A stretch of DNA of 64,000 bases from Xylogone sp. PMI_703 (taxonomy: Eukaryota > Ascomycota > Leotiomycetes): contig JAJTUQ010000006.1 in assembly GCA_021399445.1 (NCBI GenBank), forward strand, positions 1,798,001 through 1,862,000. The letters are read 5' to 3'. Shown in pieces: positions 23,380 through 34,093 of the stretch. Under the pieces are notes generated by a model, which saw only the letters and a list, made by a program, of their open reading frames with translations, did no database searches and was not told the origin of the DNA. The number at the start of each line of letters is the position of its first letter. Position 1 is the first letter of the stretch. A program made the position numbers and the translations under genes.

Positions 23380-24431
23380 GTTAGGAGTCTGTTGTAGTCT
23401 GATGTATGCAATGCAGCTTAGTTGCGTATGTTCATGCGTGTATAGAGGTGTAACGGTAGGAGGGCAGCTGGGAGAGATTTTCGCTCATAAGTGGAATTGC
23501 TTTCCCCTAAGAGGCTCTTCACAGTGAACAGTAAAGGGCTTGAAGTAAAACGAGTTGAGCTCTATCATGGGGTTGCCCTGTGACCCAAGCGTAGCCATAA
23601 TGCGGCTCTGCTCTTTCTTCTCCTTTTCTTCCATTTTCTCGAGTACACTCACGTAATATTCCTTAGCTGCATATTAGATTGAAGACATGGCTGGCTGGAA
23701 ATTGAGAATCCCGCCCCGGTACAGTGTTCTTGTCGGAATCACCGGCTGATGCCCTCAGCTTCTGCATCATTTAATTAATGCCGCAGCCACGAACCACACG
23801 GCTGTGACAGGCCTTTTGATTTGTCAACTTGACATCAACAGCAGGTAGCACCAACGGCGGGGTTACGTTTGCATGACAGAGATAATGATGGTATTTTGTA
23901 AGAGAGGGCTGTGCCAATCACACTATACTCGGAGTAGAACTGCGAATGTGTATGTAGTTATTGATAGTCGATCATGTCCAACCCCACCCCAGTAAAAGGA
24001 AAATTATAACCAGGCCAGAAGGCTCCATTGGACGAGCGACCGGAAGAATTGGAAATCTGCTTTTCAGCTTTTGCGACACGGTTCTTGCCATAAGTGTTAG
24101 TTGGGCATCCTTGCAGAAAACCCCAGTACCTTACACAATACCAAGGTTACGCCATCATACAACGAGGCCAGCTCATTGATGCAGGGTCCTTGACTGCCAA
24201 TCTAACCTGGACGCCACAAATGTCGTGCATGCAAATCCTCCAAAAGGCTCCGTCACTTCTCCATGCGGCTCTTTTGGCGGCCGACCTCAATACGATGTGC
24301 TAGCGGCGAAGATAAAATGGAAGTCGGAGATCTGCTGTTCATCGAGATGACAGTTTATTTGACACACAACTATCGCAATCGATTTTCTTACATTTCATTA
24401 CTGAAAAAGCACGGAAGACACGGAAGACACA
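23380..24431. promoter_or_regulatory. Shared 1.05-kb intergenic region between two divergent unknown genes
   Basis: The two start codons (23379 minus, 24432 plus) face away from each other across this stretch, which holds no gene. It would contain both promoters. No specific operator could be picked out. Confidence 0.5.
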
Positions 24432-26767
24432 ATGACTGACGTCTTTACTACAAGTCAGGTCAACTTCACTAACCCCAAGAAATACGACCAGGTAATCATG
24501 GTGACTCAAGTCGACAATCAACACGCAATTACACAATCTGTGGGCTTTGGAAGAAGAAAGTTCCAAGCTCCGTACCTTGACCATGTCTAACAGTGGAGGA
24601 TCAATCGACGCCAAGCTGGAGGCTCCGAAGATCGAACTCAACGTCAAAGACAGCACGAAGCCAATCTATTACTATCTCACTTTCAAGTCGGGCACACTCA
24701 AGGTCTATAAGAGTGATGATCGAGCCGACACAAGCACTCGAGACTTCGATGTTAAAGGCTGGACCATCTGCTTTGCAGCGCAGATTTGTGAGCTGTCCAT
24801 CTTTTATTCCAAAATTCATCTTGGAACTATATCGATACGGGGGCTGACCAGTTCTTTTTCTTTTTGAAGCTCGCAAGATTGTCACTGGCGATGAAAAGGA
24901 GTTTGATATATACGCTACGAAAACCGGATTGAAAGACTGTCTTTTCGTTGGCGAAACTATATTTAGATGCAACTAGTGCGTCCAAACACCTTCATTAGAT
25001 ATATGAGGACGAAACTCCGAATGATTGTAAGGCTTGCAGCTGATTTCCGTGTAAAAACACGGCGTCAACGCTTCCGATCCAGGCCAACAGCTCGTACTCC
25101 AATACCGACTGGAAGAACGAGACTAGCATTGTGCAAAGTAACTTTGATACATTATGTCTCGATGGGTGGTAGATATGGGCAAGGCCCAGAATAACGTCAT
25201 GGGCTACTCGGTTCTGGCAGGAAACACTGGCAGTGGTACAACCTTGACCTTGTTTCTTTTCTCTCTCTCTCTATTTTCCTTCTTTATTTTCGTTTTAACT
25301 AAAGGATCTCAATGTAACCAGTCAATCCCCATGCACCCACGTTTCCTCCGACCTCGATCGATTATTACAACTATCCCTGGCGCGATCCCTCCAGCTATGC
25401 CAATTTGGAGACCAACAAAAACGACAAGGACGGCCTAGACCAAAATGGGTTCAGCTATCTCATCACGACCCAGAAAAAGGACCCTCCGGAAGCTCGACTT
25501 CTCGAATACTCAGCTCCCTTCATCAACAAGACCCACGGGGCTGTGTTCTGCATGAACCGAGAGCTTTTCTGGGGATCCTGGATGCTGCAGCGTCTCCAAA
25601 ATCTCGTCCGAGGGACGGAGTTGATACCCCAGGAGGCATATCTGGAAGATGTCACGGCGCAGAACCCGGGGTACGCCTCCGTTGTTTCGACGGAACCCAG
25701 GTTCGCATTCGGCACCAACCCGAACCATCCCAATGCACAGGACAGCTATTTTGCACTAACGGATAAGGGCTCCGAGTGTAATTGGAGCAAGTCTGCTACT
25801 CCAAGCACGGTGTCTGTGGATGTCCCCAGCACCAAATCCACGAGAACGGTGACAGACAGGTATGTCCTGCCCCAACTAAGATCCAAGTCTAACAAAAAAG
25901 CTAACTGATTAAAGCGCAATCCACCATGAAGGTCACTTTCGACTCCGGTGGTCACAAGATCGCCATCATGGGTTCCAACTCGTTCAAGTTCCAGTACAGT
26001 TCCAGCGAAGGTGGCCGGTACGTTGATTTCCTGTTCCCTTTCCTCTTCTTTTCTCTCCCATCTTAGCCTGAGGTGAATCTACGTTTCTAAACTCCTACCA
26101 AACAGTGCCACTCTCACGACCCAGACCTTGTGGCATTTGAACTTCGCTCTAGGGGCCGTCAACGATGGCGGGTTACAGATCACACGGGTGGCCGATCCCC
26201 CCGGGGTGGAAAGCGTCACGACCACGCCTCCCTTTGAGAACGACAAACTCAGTTGGAACTACCCCTTCAGGGATTTTGCCACAGCCATCTCGAGCACACT
26301 GAAAAGTTGGTTCAACAACCACCTGGCGTGGCTGACGAACGATTTGGTCGGCGCGTTACAGCATCACCACAAACTGTATCTGCCCGCATCGGGGGTGTTC
26401 CTCATGCAAGATGCTAAGTTCAACAAGCGAGGAGACCTGTTGGTGGGGCTGCATTATAACGGGTGAGTTAATGGCTCAGTCCTTTTTCTCTAGCTAGCCG
26501 TCAAGGAAGTAATGCTGATCAAGATGGCCAATCTACATTAGAGCCGAACCGCCAACCACCTCTACTATTACTACAGGTGACGCGGGACAAGGACTAAAAC
26601 AGGCCCTGTTCAAGGTGGAAGGGGTCAATGTGCCCGACGCATTCAGCAAGTTGCCAATAGCTTGGAAGGACCTACCCAAACGGCAGAAATTGGGCCTTGT
26701 GACGCCTGAGTCGCATCTCCCCCTACTACCAGACTCAATTCCCCAGCCAGTGCCAGTGTTTGGTTAA
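24432..26767 (+). pseudogene. Large unknown-function protein, 5' half broken by frameshifts and stops
   Basis: Start ATG 24432 (MTDVFTTSQVNFTNP), stop TAA 26765-26767. The 3' exons are clean: NNVMGYSVLAGNTGS joins through an intron (GTACAA...ACCAG, about 25230-25319) to VNPHAPTFPPTSIDYYNYPW; then NGFSYLITTQKKDPP, NRELFWGSWMLQRLQ, KVTFDSGGHKIAIMGS, GAVNDGGLQITRVADPPGV and KFNKRGDLLVGLHYNG, separated by three further short introns. The first third is damaged. The frame jumps near 24509 (before STINTQLHNLWALEEE), near 24935 (before LAKLYLDATSASKH) and near 25172. In-frame stops lie near 24995 and 25048. Pieces on either side of each break still read like one protein, so it was once intact. Function unknown; no signal peptide or membrane helix is evident. 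It forms a head-to-head pair with the 19768-23379 gene. Confidence 0.65.
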
Positions 26768-28350
26768 TGAGATGCTACTAAATCATATTGACTGTTTGGG
26801 TTGCAAGTTCCCTAGTTTGAAATTAATGATGATAAAATGTATCTAGACGTTAATAGATATATTTTTATACCTAATGCAAGTCATGTATCCAGTCAAGTAG
26901 GTATGATTTACAATTGGATCCGCTAATTGAAAATAATTAAGTTGTTAATATTGTTAAAACTATTATACTATATTTTACAACAAAGCTCAGTGCCATGTAA
27001 GACCATGTATCTAGTTCAAGATCTACATTAGATATAACGATAAGAAGTTAAGATGATGGAGAATTTTCTCCCTTCGTGATACCAATTGCAGAGAAAATCA
27101 ATCGGAAGATGCATATTATATCCTATAAACAAGAATGCTTGTGTGGTGAACACGGGTGACAGAGAAAGCGGTGTCCATGATTTACTGTGTAGCATCTTTC
27201 AATCAGTAAATCGCGAAATACACTTAACATCTGTCTGCATGGTTCATTTTGCCTTTACTTTACTTTTGCGAATTATCTCGAATCCAACTTCGCCTCTCTA
27301 CAGCATATTTCTCAGCCTCTTCTTTATTTTCGATTTATCTCTTTCATTCAATGCGGTTCTGGTACGTGCCTTCCTCGCTCGATTCCTGGCCGGCTGAGGA
27401 GCCTCCCCTCCCAAGCCTTAACATGTGGAAATTCATTGATATCCACCACGCCCAGCCAGCCGCAGCTATCCAGCCCTAATGAAAAATATATGCAATAGAA
27501 AGATGATCCTCAACAAGATAATCTAATGAAGATGAAGACAGGTGCTTGCCCAAGACACCATGGAGTCTCTTCGTCTCATTCTGATAGCGCATAATACCAT
27601 GTTCAATGCACTCAGGAGTATATCGGTTGAAGTGGTCTGCTTGCCCCTGCAGCCACTACGCCAGCATTTTGAAAGAACAGCCAATTGCTCATCTCATAAT
27701 ATTCATGAGTACCTCGAGGGTAGGAGATCTTGTAATGCGAATCATACCGGTCGGTAATTGAATATGCTTAAACTATGTGTGCGAGGGGGCTACTTCGGAG
27801 GTTGACTCCGTTAAGGGGCCGGAGACGGGTTCCAGTGTGGATCGGCAGAGTTGTAGATTGGCTCAACGATTATCAATCAACTCGACAATAGCGCATCGGA
27901 GTGACTAATAATTGGAAATAGATATGAGTAGCGTGGAAATGAGTGGTGTGGTTACTTCGAACAGGTATACTACTGTAAATTCTCATACACCACACTTTTC
28001 TGTGTGTGCACTATTGCCCTAACAGCTACTTTTCCATAGCATTCCACAGAAGTGTGAAGTATTGCGGCCTGCAGTAAAGTAAGTCGAGTTATAGCTGGCT
28101 GCCCAATCATGTTTACCATAAGGATCTCCCTAGATGTAGGTAGCCAGGACCTGAACTACATGTGCCTTTAGCGTGTCTTTAGCCTGACAAAGTATATATG
28201 GGAACAGTGTGTCTGATATTTCCGATAAATCTTTCAAGCCCTCATCGTTGTGGCTCTACTATTACACATTCTGCCTGTTGTTCCCATTCTCCTCACGAGA
28301 ACAAAGTTTCCGAGTTGATAATTTAAACATCACACGCATACATAAACAAG
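26768..28350. other. Intergenic, no gene recognised
   Basis: AT-rich. Small frames at 27086-27480 and 27542-27757 have no family features. The stretch before 28351 (TATATATGGGAACAG at 28190, then C/A-rich leader) is probably the promoter of the following GST gene. Confidence 0.5.
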
Positions 28351-29016
28351 ATGCAATTTTTCTTCCTTCCTCACACTTGTGCGCTTGCAGTCCACATCGC
28401 ACTTTGTGAAGCTCAGCTCGATACCCAACTTAAGAAAATCCGTCGCGATCCAGATGCTGCGGCTCTCAAACTTCAAGACGATGACTCCGAATACCTCACC
28501 ATTAATCCAAACGGAAAAGTTCCCGCCATCGAGTTTCCTTTGGAGAAGGGCAAGATATTGACTGAGACTCAGACTATTCTGCAGTATATTGCGTGGGAAT
28601 TGGCGCCAGACAAGTTACCAATTCCTCAGACAGGCGCGGCCCGGTGGCGGGCGTTGGAACTGTTAAATTTTATTACGACGGAGCTACACAAGGGCTTCGC
28701 TCCTTTGTTCAGACCAGATCTCTCGCCTAGCAGTCGGGAGTTCTTCAAACGCGAATTGGGAAAAGCTTTTACCTATCTACAAGGGGTTATTGCTGAGCAA
28801 GACGAAACTGGAGGCGATGGTAAAGAGAGCTTTATCTTGGGCGATGAGTTCACCGTTGTAGATTGTTACGCTTGGGCCGTCTTAACTTGGACGACTTACT
28901 TTGATGATATTGACTTGAGTCCCTGGCCGACTTTGGTGGAGTACCGGCGAAGAATCTTGAAGAGGCCTTCTGTCCGGAAAGCTTTGAAGGAGGAAGGAGT
29001 GAGCCTCGAGTTTTGA
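28351..29016 (+). CDS. Glutathione S-transferase, beta-class-like
   Basis: A single uninterrupted exon of 221 codons. The thioredoxin-fold N-terminal half starts MQFFFLPHTCALAVHIALCE, where the Cys and following Ala-x-His match the bacterial beta-class pattern. It continues through NPNGKVPAIEF (cis-Pro turn of the glutathione site) and LTETQTILQYIA (Glu-Thr/Ser pair binding the glutamyl end). The C-terminal half has LNFITTELHKGFAPLF and GDEFTVVDCYAWAVLTW, the folding-motif Asp of GSTs. It should conjugate glutathione to electrophiles in the cytosol. Lack of introns beside intron-rich neighbours and the beta-class residues suggest possible bacterial ancestry, which only a tree could show. It has its own promoter. 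Confidence 0.9.
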   Translation: MQFFFLPHTCALAVHIALCEAQLDTQLKKIRRDPDAAALKLQDDDSEYLTINPNGKVPAIEFPLEKGKILTETQTILQYIAWELAPDKLPIPQTGAARWRALELLNFITTELHKGFAPLFRPDLSPSSREFFKRELGKAFTYLQGVIAEQDETGGDGKESFILGDEFTVVDCYAWAVLTWTTYFDDIDLSPWPTLVEYRRRILKRPSVRKALKEEGVSLEF

Positions 29017-30915
29017 AAGGAGAAAATGATGTACGCCCTGCTTTTCAATAATATACATATAACAAAGGGCTGTATCAATGGGGGTGAACTACAACACTAG
29101 TAAAGAGTGCGTATCATTTTTGATAACCATAATATAAAGCTAGGAGATTGAGCTGATATCAACCTTGTGCACAGACAAATTTGTTGTTAGGTTACAGGCA
29201 CCGATTGTAGTAGATAACTAACATATAATTATATTAAATTGAGCTATTAAACTAGCTACAATATAGTAGGTTACTGTTAGCAGGATTAATAAGCGTATCG
29301 GATTTTATGATACTGTTCATTTCATGTATGATGATTGTGTATTGGAATGTTTTGTCGTACCCAATCTGGAGCACTGCTCACCCATAGAACATTACCAATA
29401 TATCATGGTGGCGCGTAGCCCTACCATAACACCTGTCATCAAATCTTTATCTCCTGAGTTTCCTGCTTAGCAACCTTATTATCAATTATGGACGTGTGAC
29501 CTCGGCCACCGACCTATGAGTATAACTGTACTTAAAAATGTGATATTTGCCATTGTAGGTATTTTATTAAGGGGTTGAGTTCAACCGTTACCACTGTATT
29601 ATACACACAGCAATAGAGCAAGTGTCGTGGCCGTAAGTCGCCTTTTTCGTGGCATCTAGGCTATGACACTAATAGTGCATATTTCCTATAGTGCCTTTAA
29701 CGGAGGGACTGCCATCTAGAACAAGCGCACGGCTTGAGCTTTAGTATATTTATACGATTACTTAATCTTCACCGTTGAATCTAGTTGAGTTACAAGTTTA
29801 TCCCACTCGCCTTTTAGGCCTTCCCAAAGACATAGTAATGAGTATGTAGCCTTAGTAGTCTCACATTTCGTCGAGAAGAGATAGGTCGTTTAAGTAGTCA
29901 GGATCATTAACCAGTCACCGTAGAAACGCAAAAGTAACTATCTAGACAGTTAATCCTTACTTTTCTGCCTAATACTTGGTATAACGACGAGATAAGTGAT
30001 AATCGATACGATCTTCTTAGAATTGTTCTGCTATAAAAGTGATAATAGACAACATCTTTCAATCTGTCTACAAGTATCCTCTCTAAATTGGTAGACTCCC
30101 TTTGTATGACAGACCTTTCAATTTGGCTAATTGTAAATGAAATACATTTCCATTCTTTTGAGAAGTTATCTGCACCTTTTTCGCTCTCGATATCGGGCTA
30201 TTACTGGTTAAAGTCGAGCTTTCCTTATGGTGTGAAGCGAACACAGTGCCTCTGGGTGAACAGCCTACTGTAATGGATTGGGTGTGGCGCCGGGACCGAT
30301 GCTTGTCCGGACTCAACTCGGGGTTTATTATGGAGAACCTGCTTCAGCTTGTCCCATAAATCAGCTGCTATATAGATTATGAATTCCTGAAAATTCCTGA
30401 ATTGATCACCATACTGTTTTTACTGTAATGCAAGATAGATAAGGTTAGTTTATTGAAGCGGGCTTTTGTAAACTCCTAAATTAATTATAATCACAAAATA
30501 TACAAACGCTATACATGCCCCACAGTTTGAGCAGTCTTAGGCTGTTAGTGCCCTCTAAGGCGCTGTAATTTTTGGTATATCTCAAGCAAAGAGACGAACA
30601 TTCGGGTTACTTTTGTTAATCTCATTCATCTCCTTGAACAGCGTGATTACCTTGATCAGCCACTCCTAATTGTTACCCCAGTTATAAAAGCAAAGCACAT
30701 GTAAACTAAATAAACGAATTATCCACGCCTATAGTCTTAACATTCAATAAGAAGGAATTTTGCGTTTATATTACTTTAGAGTCCTATTTTACTAGAGTGT
30801 GTATTAAGCTTATACCGTAATAACTGGTAGAGATGGTTACATTTTCTTGTAGTAATACATTGAACTCCCTTTTTACATCCCGTCAATCATTTACCTAAGC
30901 CTAGCAAGAACTTAC
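29017..30915. other. AT-rich stretch, no gene recognised
   Basis: Very AT-rich with dense stops. It includes the dispersed hairpin repeat at 29387-29434. On the minus strand around 30060-30130 a short open piece (EWKCISFTISQIERSV) may be transposon debris. Nothing assignable. Confidence 0.4.
29387..29434. repeat. Dispersed ~48-bp repeat with internal hairpin, copy 1
   Basis: GAACATTACCAATATATCATG, a near-palindrome (TGGTGGCGCGTAGCCCTACCA) and ATAACAC. The same arrangement occurs at 47966-48014 with the hairpin centre in inverted orientation. The inverted strand begins TGTTATGG, like an LTR terminus. Confidence 0.6.
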
Positions 30916-31777
30916 TCCCTGTTTCCTTGCCATCACTTCTGCCCCCCGGAAGGTAGGTGACGTTAGGATTCTGGGCTAAGGTCTGAGCAATTTGTCTGTA
31001 ACTCTCGATCCTTCTGACCATAATCAAGCTATCGCCCGCCTGTGCCATTGCTTTGCTAATAAGTGCCGCAGACTCAGCTTCACCCTCAGCCCGGATAATG
31101 TTTGCTTATCTCTCCTGCTCTGCCTTCTCCACGATGAACCGTGCCCGTTCGGCATCCTGCTGTGCGATCTGCTTCTGCTCAACAACCTTTATAAACTCTT
31201 TTCCGAATGTAATGTGTGTAATAGAGACGTCTTCCAGGACGATGCTAAAATTCTGAGCTCGCCTTTGCAGCTCGGAGCGGATTCTGTCGCTGACTGCTTC
31301 ACGCTGCGTGATCAATTCCTCTGCATCAAACTGCCCGATCGTGGATTTGAGAACTTCGTTTACGATGGACGGAAGGACAAGCTCATCGTAATCTTGGCCA
31401 AGATTCTAGACTCTCTGTTAGTATATAGGGATATGGTTCGGAGCATAAAGCCATACGCGGTAAATCGTGGGCAGATGCAGAATCTCAGGCCTGTGAAGAA
31501 CTCTTAAAGTTATGCCGATCATCTGCAGGTCTTTACTTCCAGTGTTCGTCGAGATGTTCCTTGGCTTAGTTCTCACATCGTAGATAATGCTCTTCTGCAG
31601 CCACGGAATCAGGAAATGTGTCCCCTCGCCGATGACCTTGTCCTTCACTCTAGAGTATCGATCGAATATAACGACTCTCGTACCTCCTTTTACATCATAC
31701 ATCGAAGTCCGGAGCAGTGAGGTTCCGATGGCCAACGGAATAGCCACCTTGTAGATGCCAATCAATGCATCCGGCAT
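30916..31777 (-). pseudogene. Prohibitin (PHB1-type) paralogue with one nonsense codon
   Basis: Exon 1 (31777-31457) reads MPDALIGIYKVAIPLAIG, then YDVKGGTRVVIFDR, EGTHFLIPWLQKSIIYDVRT and LTLRVLHRPE-like sequence, the SPFH domain of mitochondrial prohibitin 1. A 51-nt intron (GTATGG, ACTAAC, ending TCTAG) leads to exon 2 at 31405: [40 protein letters not shown] and [24 protein letters not shown] at 31108-31106 follows EKAEQER. The same frame then continues ANIIRAEGEAESAALISKAM and QNPNVTYLPGG, the normal prohibitin tail. One CAA-to-TAA change therefore separates it from a full gene. Prohibitin is a conserved ring protein of the inner mitochondrial membrane and normally single-copy, so this is a diverged second copy. 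A truncated product of about 205 residues could still be made. Confidence 0.85.
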
Positions 31778-34093
31778 CTTGTTTAATTGTACAGGGCGGT
31801 TGGTCGTCTAACGGCTGGGATAGAGATATTATCAATCTAATGCCAACTCGCCTGTCAGGGGCGCACAGGGATTTCACTTTGTGGTCTGGTTAGCTACTGT
31901 ATAAGGCCTTGTCACACCAACGTTTCTGAGAGGACTGCAAGGGCGATGCGAAATGAGGAAGTTTGATCGAGCATTATTGAGACGGTGGGTACAACTACTT
32001 TGATTCTAGCGCAGTTCGGTCAGATCTTGGTGTGAGAGTTACAGCAAATAGGATCTACAACGTTTTAAAACCTCTTTGCATGATCTAGCATAAAATCTCT
32101 CCTCAAGTCAGTATTTAGACTTTATGCCCTTTACGTTACCGAAACTTTGGTTATTTAATCAATATCACTGCCATCACATTCGGGTGGCCCACACCTTTAA
32201 CAAAGTTAACCCAAATATGATCAGAAATACCCACCATCGAAAGATGAGTCTATCAGGAACATGTTTTGAGCTTGGACCTTGATCTGTCTAACTATATTAT
32301 AATTTGACCAAGTATCAACGCCACTGCAATCTTGATGCTTGGCCCAATTCTCATCGTGGCCGCATTCCCTATTATTGTGCTCACACATCGGCCAAGATTT
32401 GACGGAGATTCAGGCCCAATACTCTACAAGCCATTTTAGAAATCACCATAGCTAGGCATAAAAACACACAAGAAACCGCAGCAAAGGCAGCCGACTCCAT
32501 CACGAGCCTTCGTTAAAGTGAACGGGGTAGAATATTAGTAGAGTTATCGTGCAACTGATTAGTCAATATCTTATTTATAAAAGACGAGACGACAAAAAGG
32601 AAAGGATAACTTTCTACCACATAGGAAATGAGGTGGCTAAGAAGACGTAAATACAATTTGTCGTCAAGGCTTCAAGGTTCGGTCGAGCTCGTTACCTACA
32701 CTATGGGACTTTTGCTCGCATGGATGAAATGTTGATTTAAAATCTCAGACCCAAATTGACCAACTTCATCCATTGTGCTGACTACTATTGGGGCTCTCTC
32801 CAGTGGTGGGCTCTCTCCCGTGGTGGGCTCTCTCCCGTGGTGGGCCCCCTTCTGTTGCTGTGGGCTCTGTCCCGTAGTGGGCCGGTAGTGGGCTTTCTTC
32901 CGAAGAGAGGCAAATTTACGCAAAATATCGGAAACTGAGTGCTACAGCTGAACCTTGTTGATGTGGGCTTTCGCATGCCAAAAAGAGCCGAGTATATTGC
33001 AATATGCAGTATGGATGCGAATCCAAAACAAAAACAGATATCTCCAAGCCTAAGAATAACTATCGCAAAACCAGGTACGAGTGATTAGTACAGCTAGGGT
33101 AGTATGTACCTTACGCTACACAACGTAACCAAGTTGGATACAGCTCTTTCGAGCTTAGCAGTCAATAGGTGCAATATCCTGCTTTCCGCGGGACCTCCTA
33201 AGGTTTTCGCCTGTGTCTGTCAAGTTCGTGCTTCAGCCGCAATGCAGGAACCTGTCTCTTGTTGTGATAGGATCACTGATCTAAGTAATGGGTCAAATTA
33301 CAGCATTACCTTTCTAAATTAAATGGTTCCTGATCCTTTCCTTTTTTATCGTGCAACTCTAGCATGATAACTTATACGCTGTAAAGTAACGCCTAGTAGA
33401 ACAGTATCATTCAAGTCTCGACAAGAACGACCTAGTTAGAACTATGTATTAAAAGACATCTGAGGAGGCACTGACGCAGAAGTTTCTACATTTATATACC
33501 CTTTATAGCATATTCAGTTTGATTTTGGATTTTCTGTTTCAATCCCTGGGGCTATTACCAAAAAGCGGAGTATTAAAAATATTGAGCCTCGAAAGACTGA
33601 CCTCAGTAACGAAGAAATGACAAGTATGGTACGGGAATTTTGCAATCTCTCCCCCTTCCGGTATCGGGTAGCATATTATATTTTTGAAACTAGGGTGGAA
33701 GTATGTGAGCAGCGGTGGTCAATTAAATTCAACCGCAAGAGGAGCCATGATGTCTCTCACAGATGACAAGAAATTTGTTTTTATTTTATCAATACAACAA
33801 ATAGGAGTGCTGTTATTAGAACATGCCAATTGGAACCATAATCCTGCGACATAGTTTCAAGAATTACTACGCAATTGTATGCTGGCTACATATCAGTAAG
33901 CCATAAACTTTCTCTATATGTAAAGTTCTTTCCTATTTTAGCTCCTTTCCACGAAGAACCCAATAATATTTTAACATCAGTCATTGCTAGACCGTTCGTA
34001 GTGTTGTGTTGATAGTCTTAGTACAAAGTGCCGAATGTTCGGTGCCACGGTTTGTCAGAAGATGGAGACAGCTACCTTGTGTAAGCAATTGGT
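31778..34093. other. Intergenic, no gene recognised apart from a minisatellite
   Basis: AT-rich, no exon-like frame with family features. Contains the minisatellite at 32795-32893. A frame near 33104-33322 has nothing to support it. Confidence 0.5.
32795..32893 (+). repeat. Minisatellite, unit about GTGGTGGGCTCTCTCCC, locus 1
   Basis: At least four to five imperfect head-to-tail copies of a roughly 17-bp unit (TGGTGGGCTCTCTCCCG), degenerating at the 3' end (GGGCTCTGTCCCGTAG). The same unit recurs at 39775-39868. Confidence 0.8.

Noticed and set aside
24509..24530. A 19-nt GT-AG 'intron' that would remove the first frameshift in the 24432 gene
   Set aside because: Nineteen nucleotides is too short for spliceosomal splicing; a frameshift is more likely.
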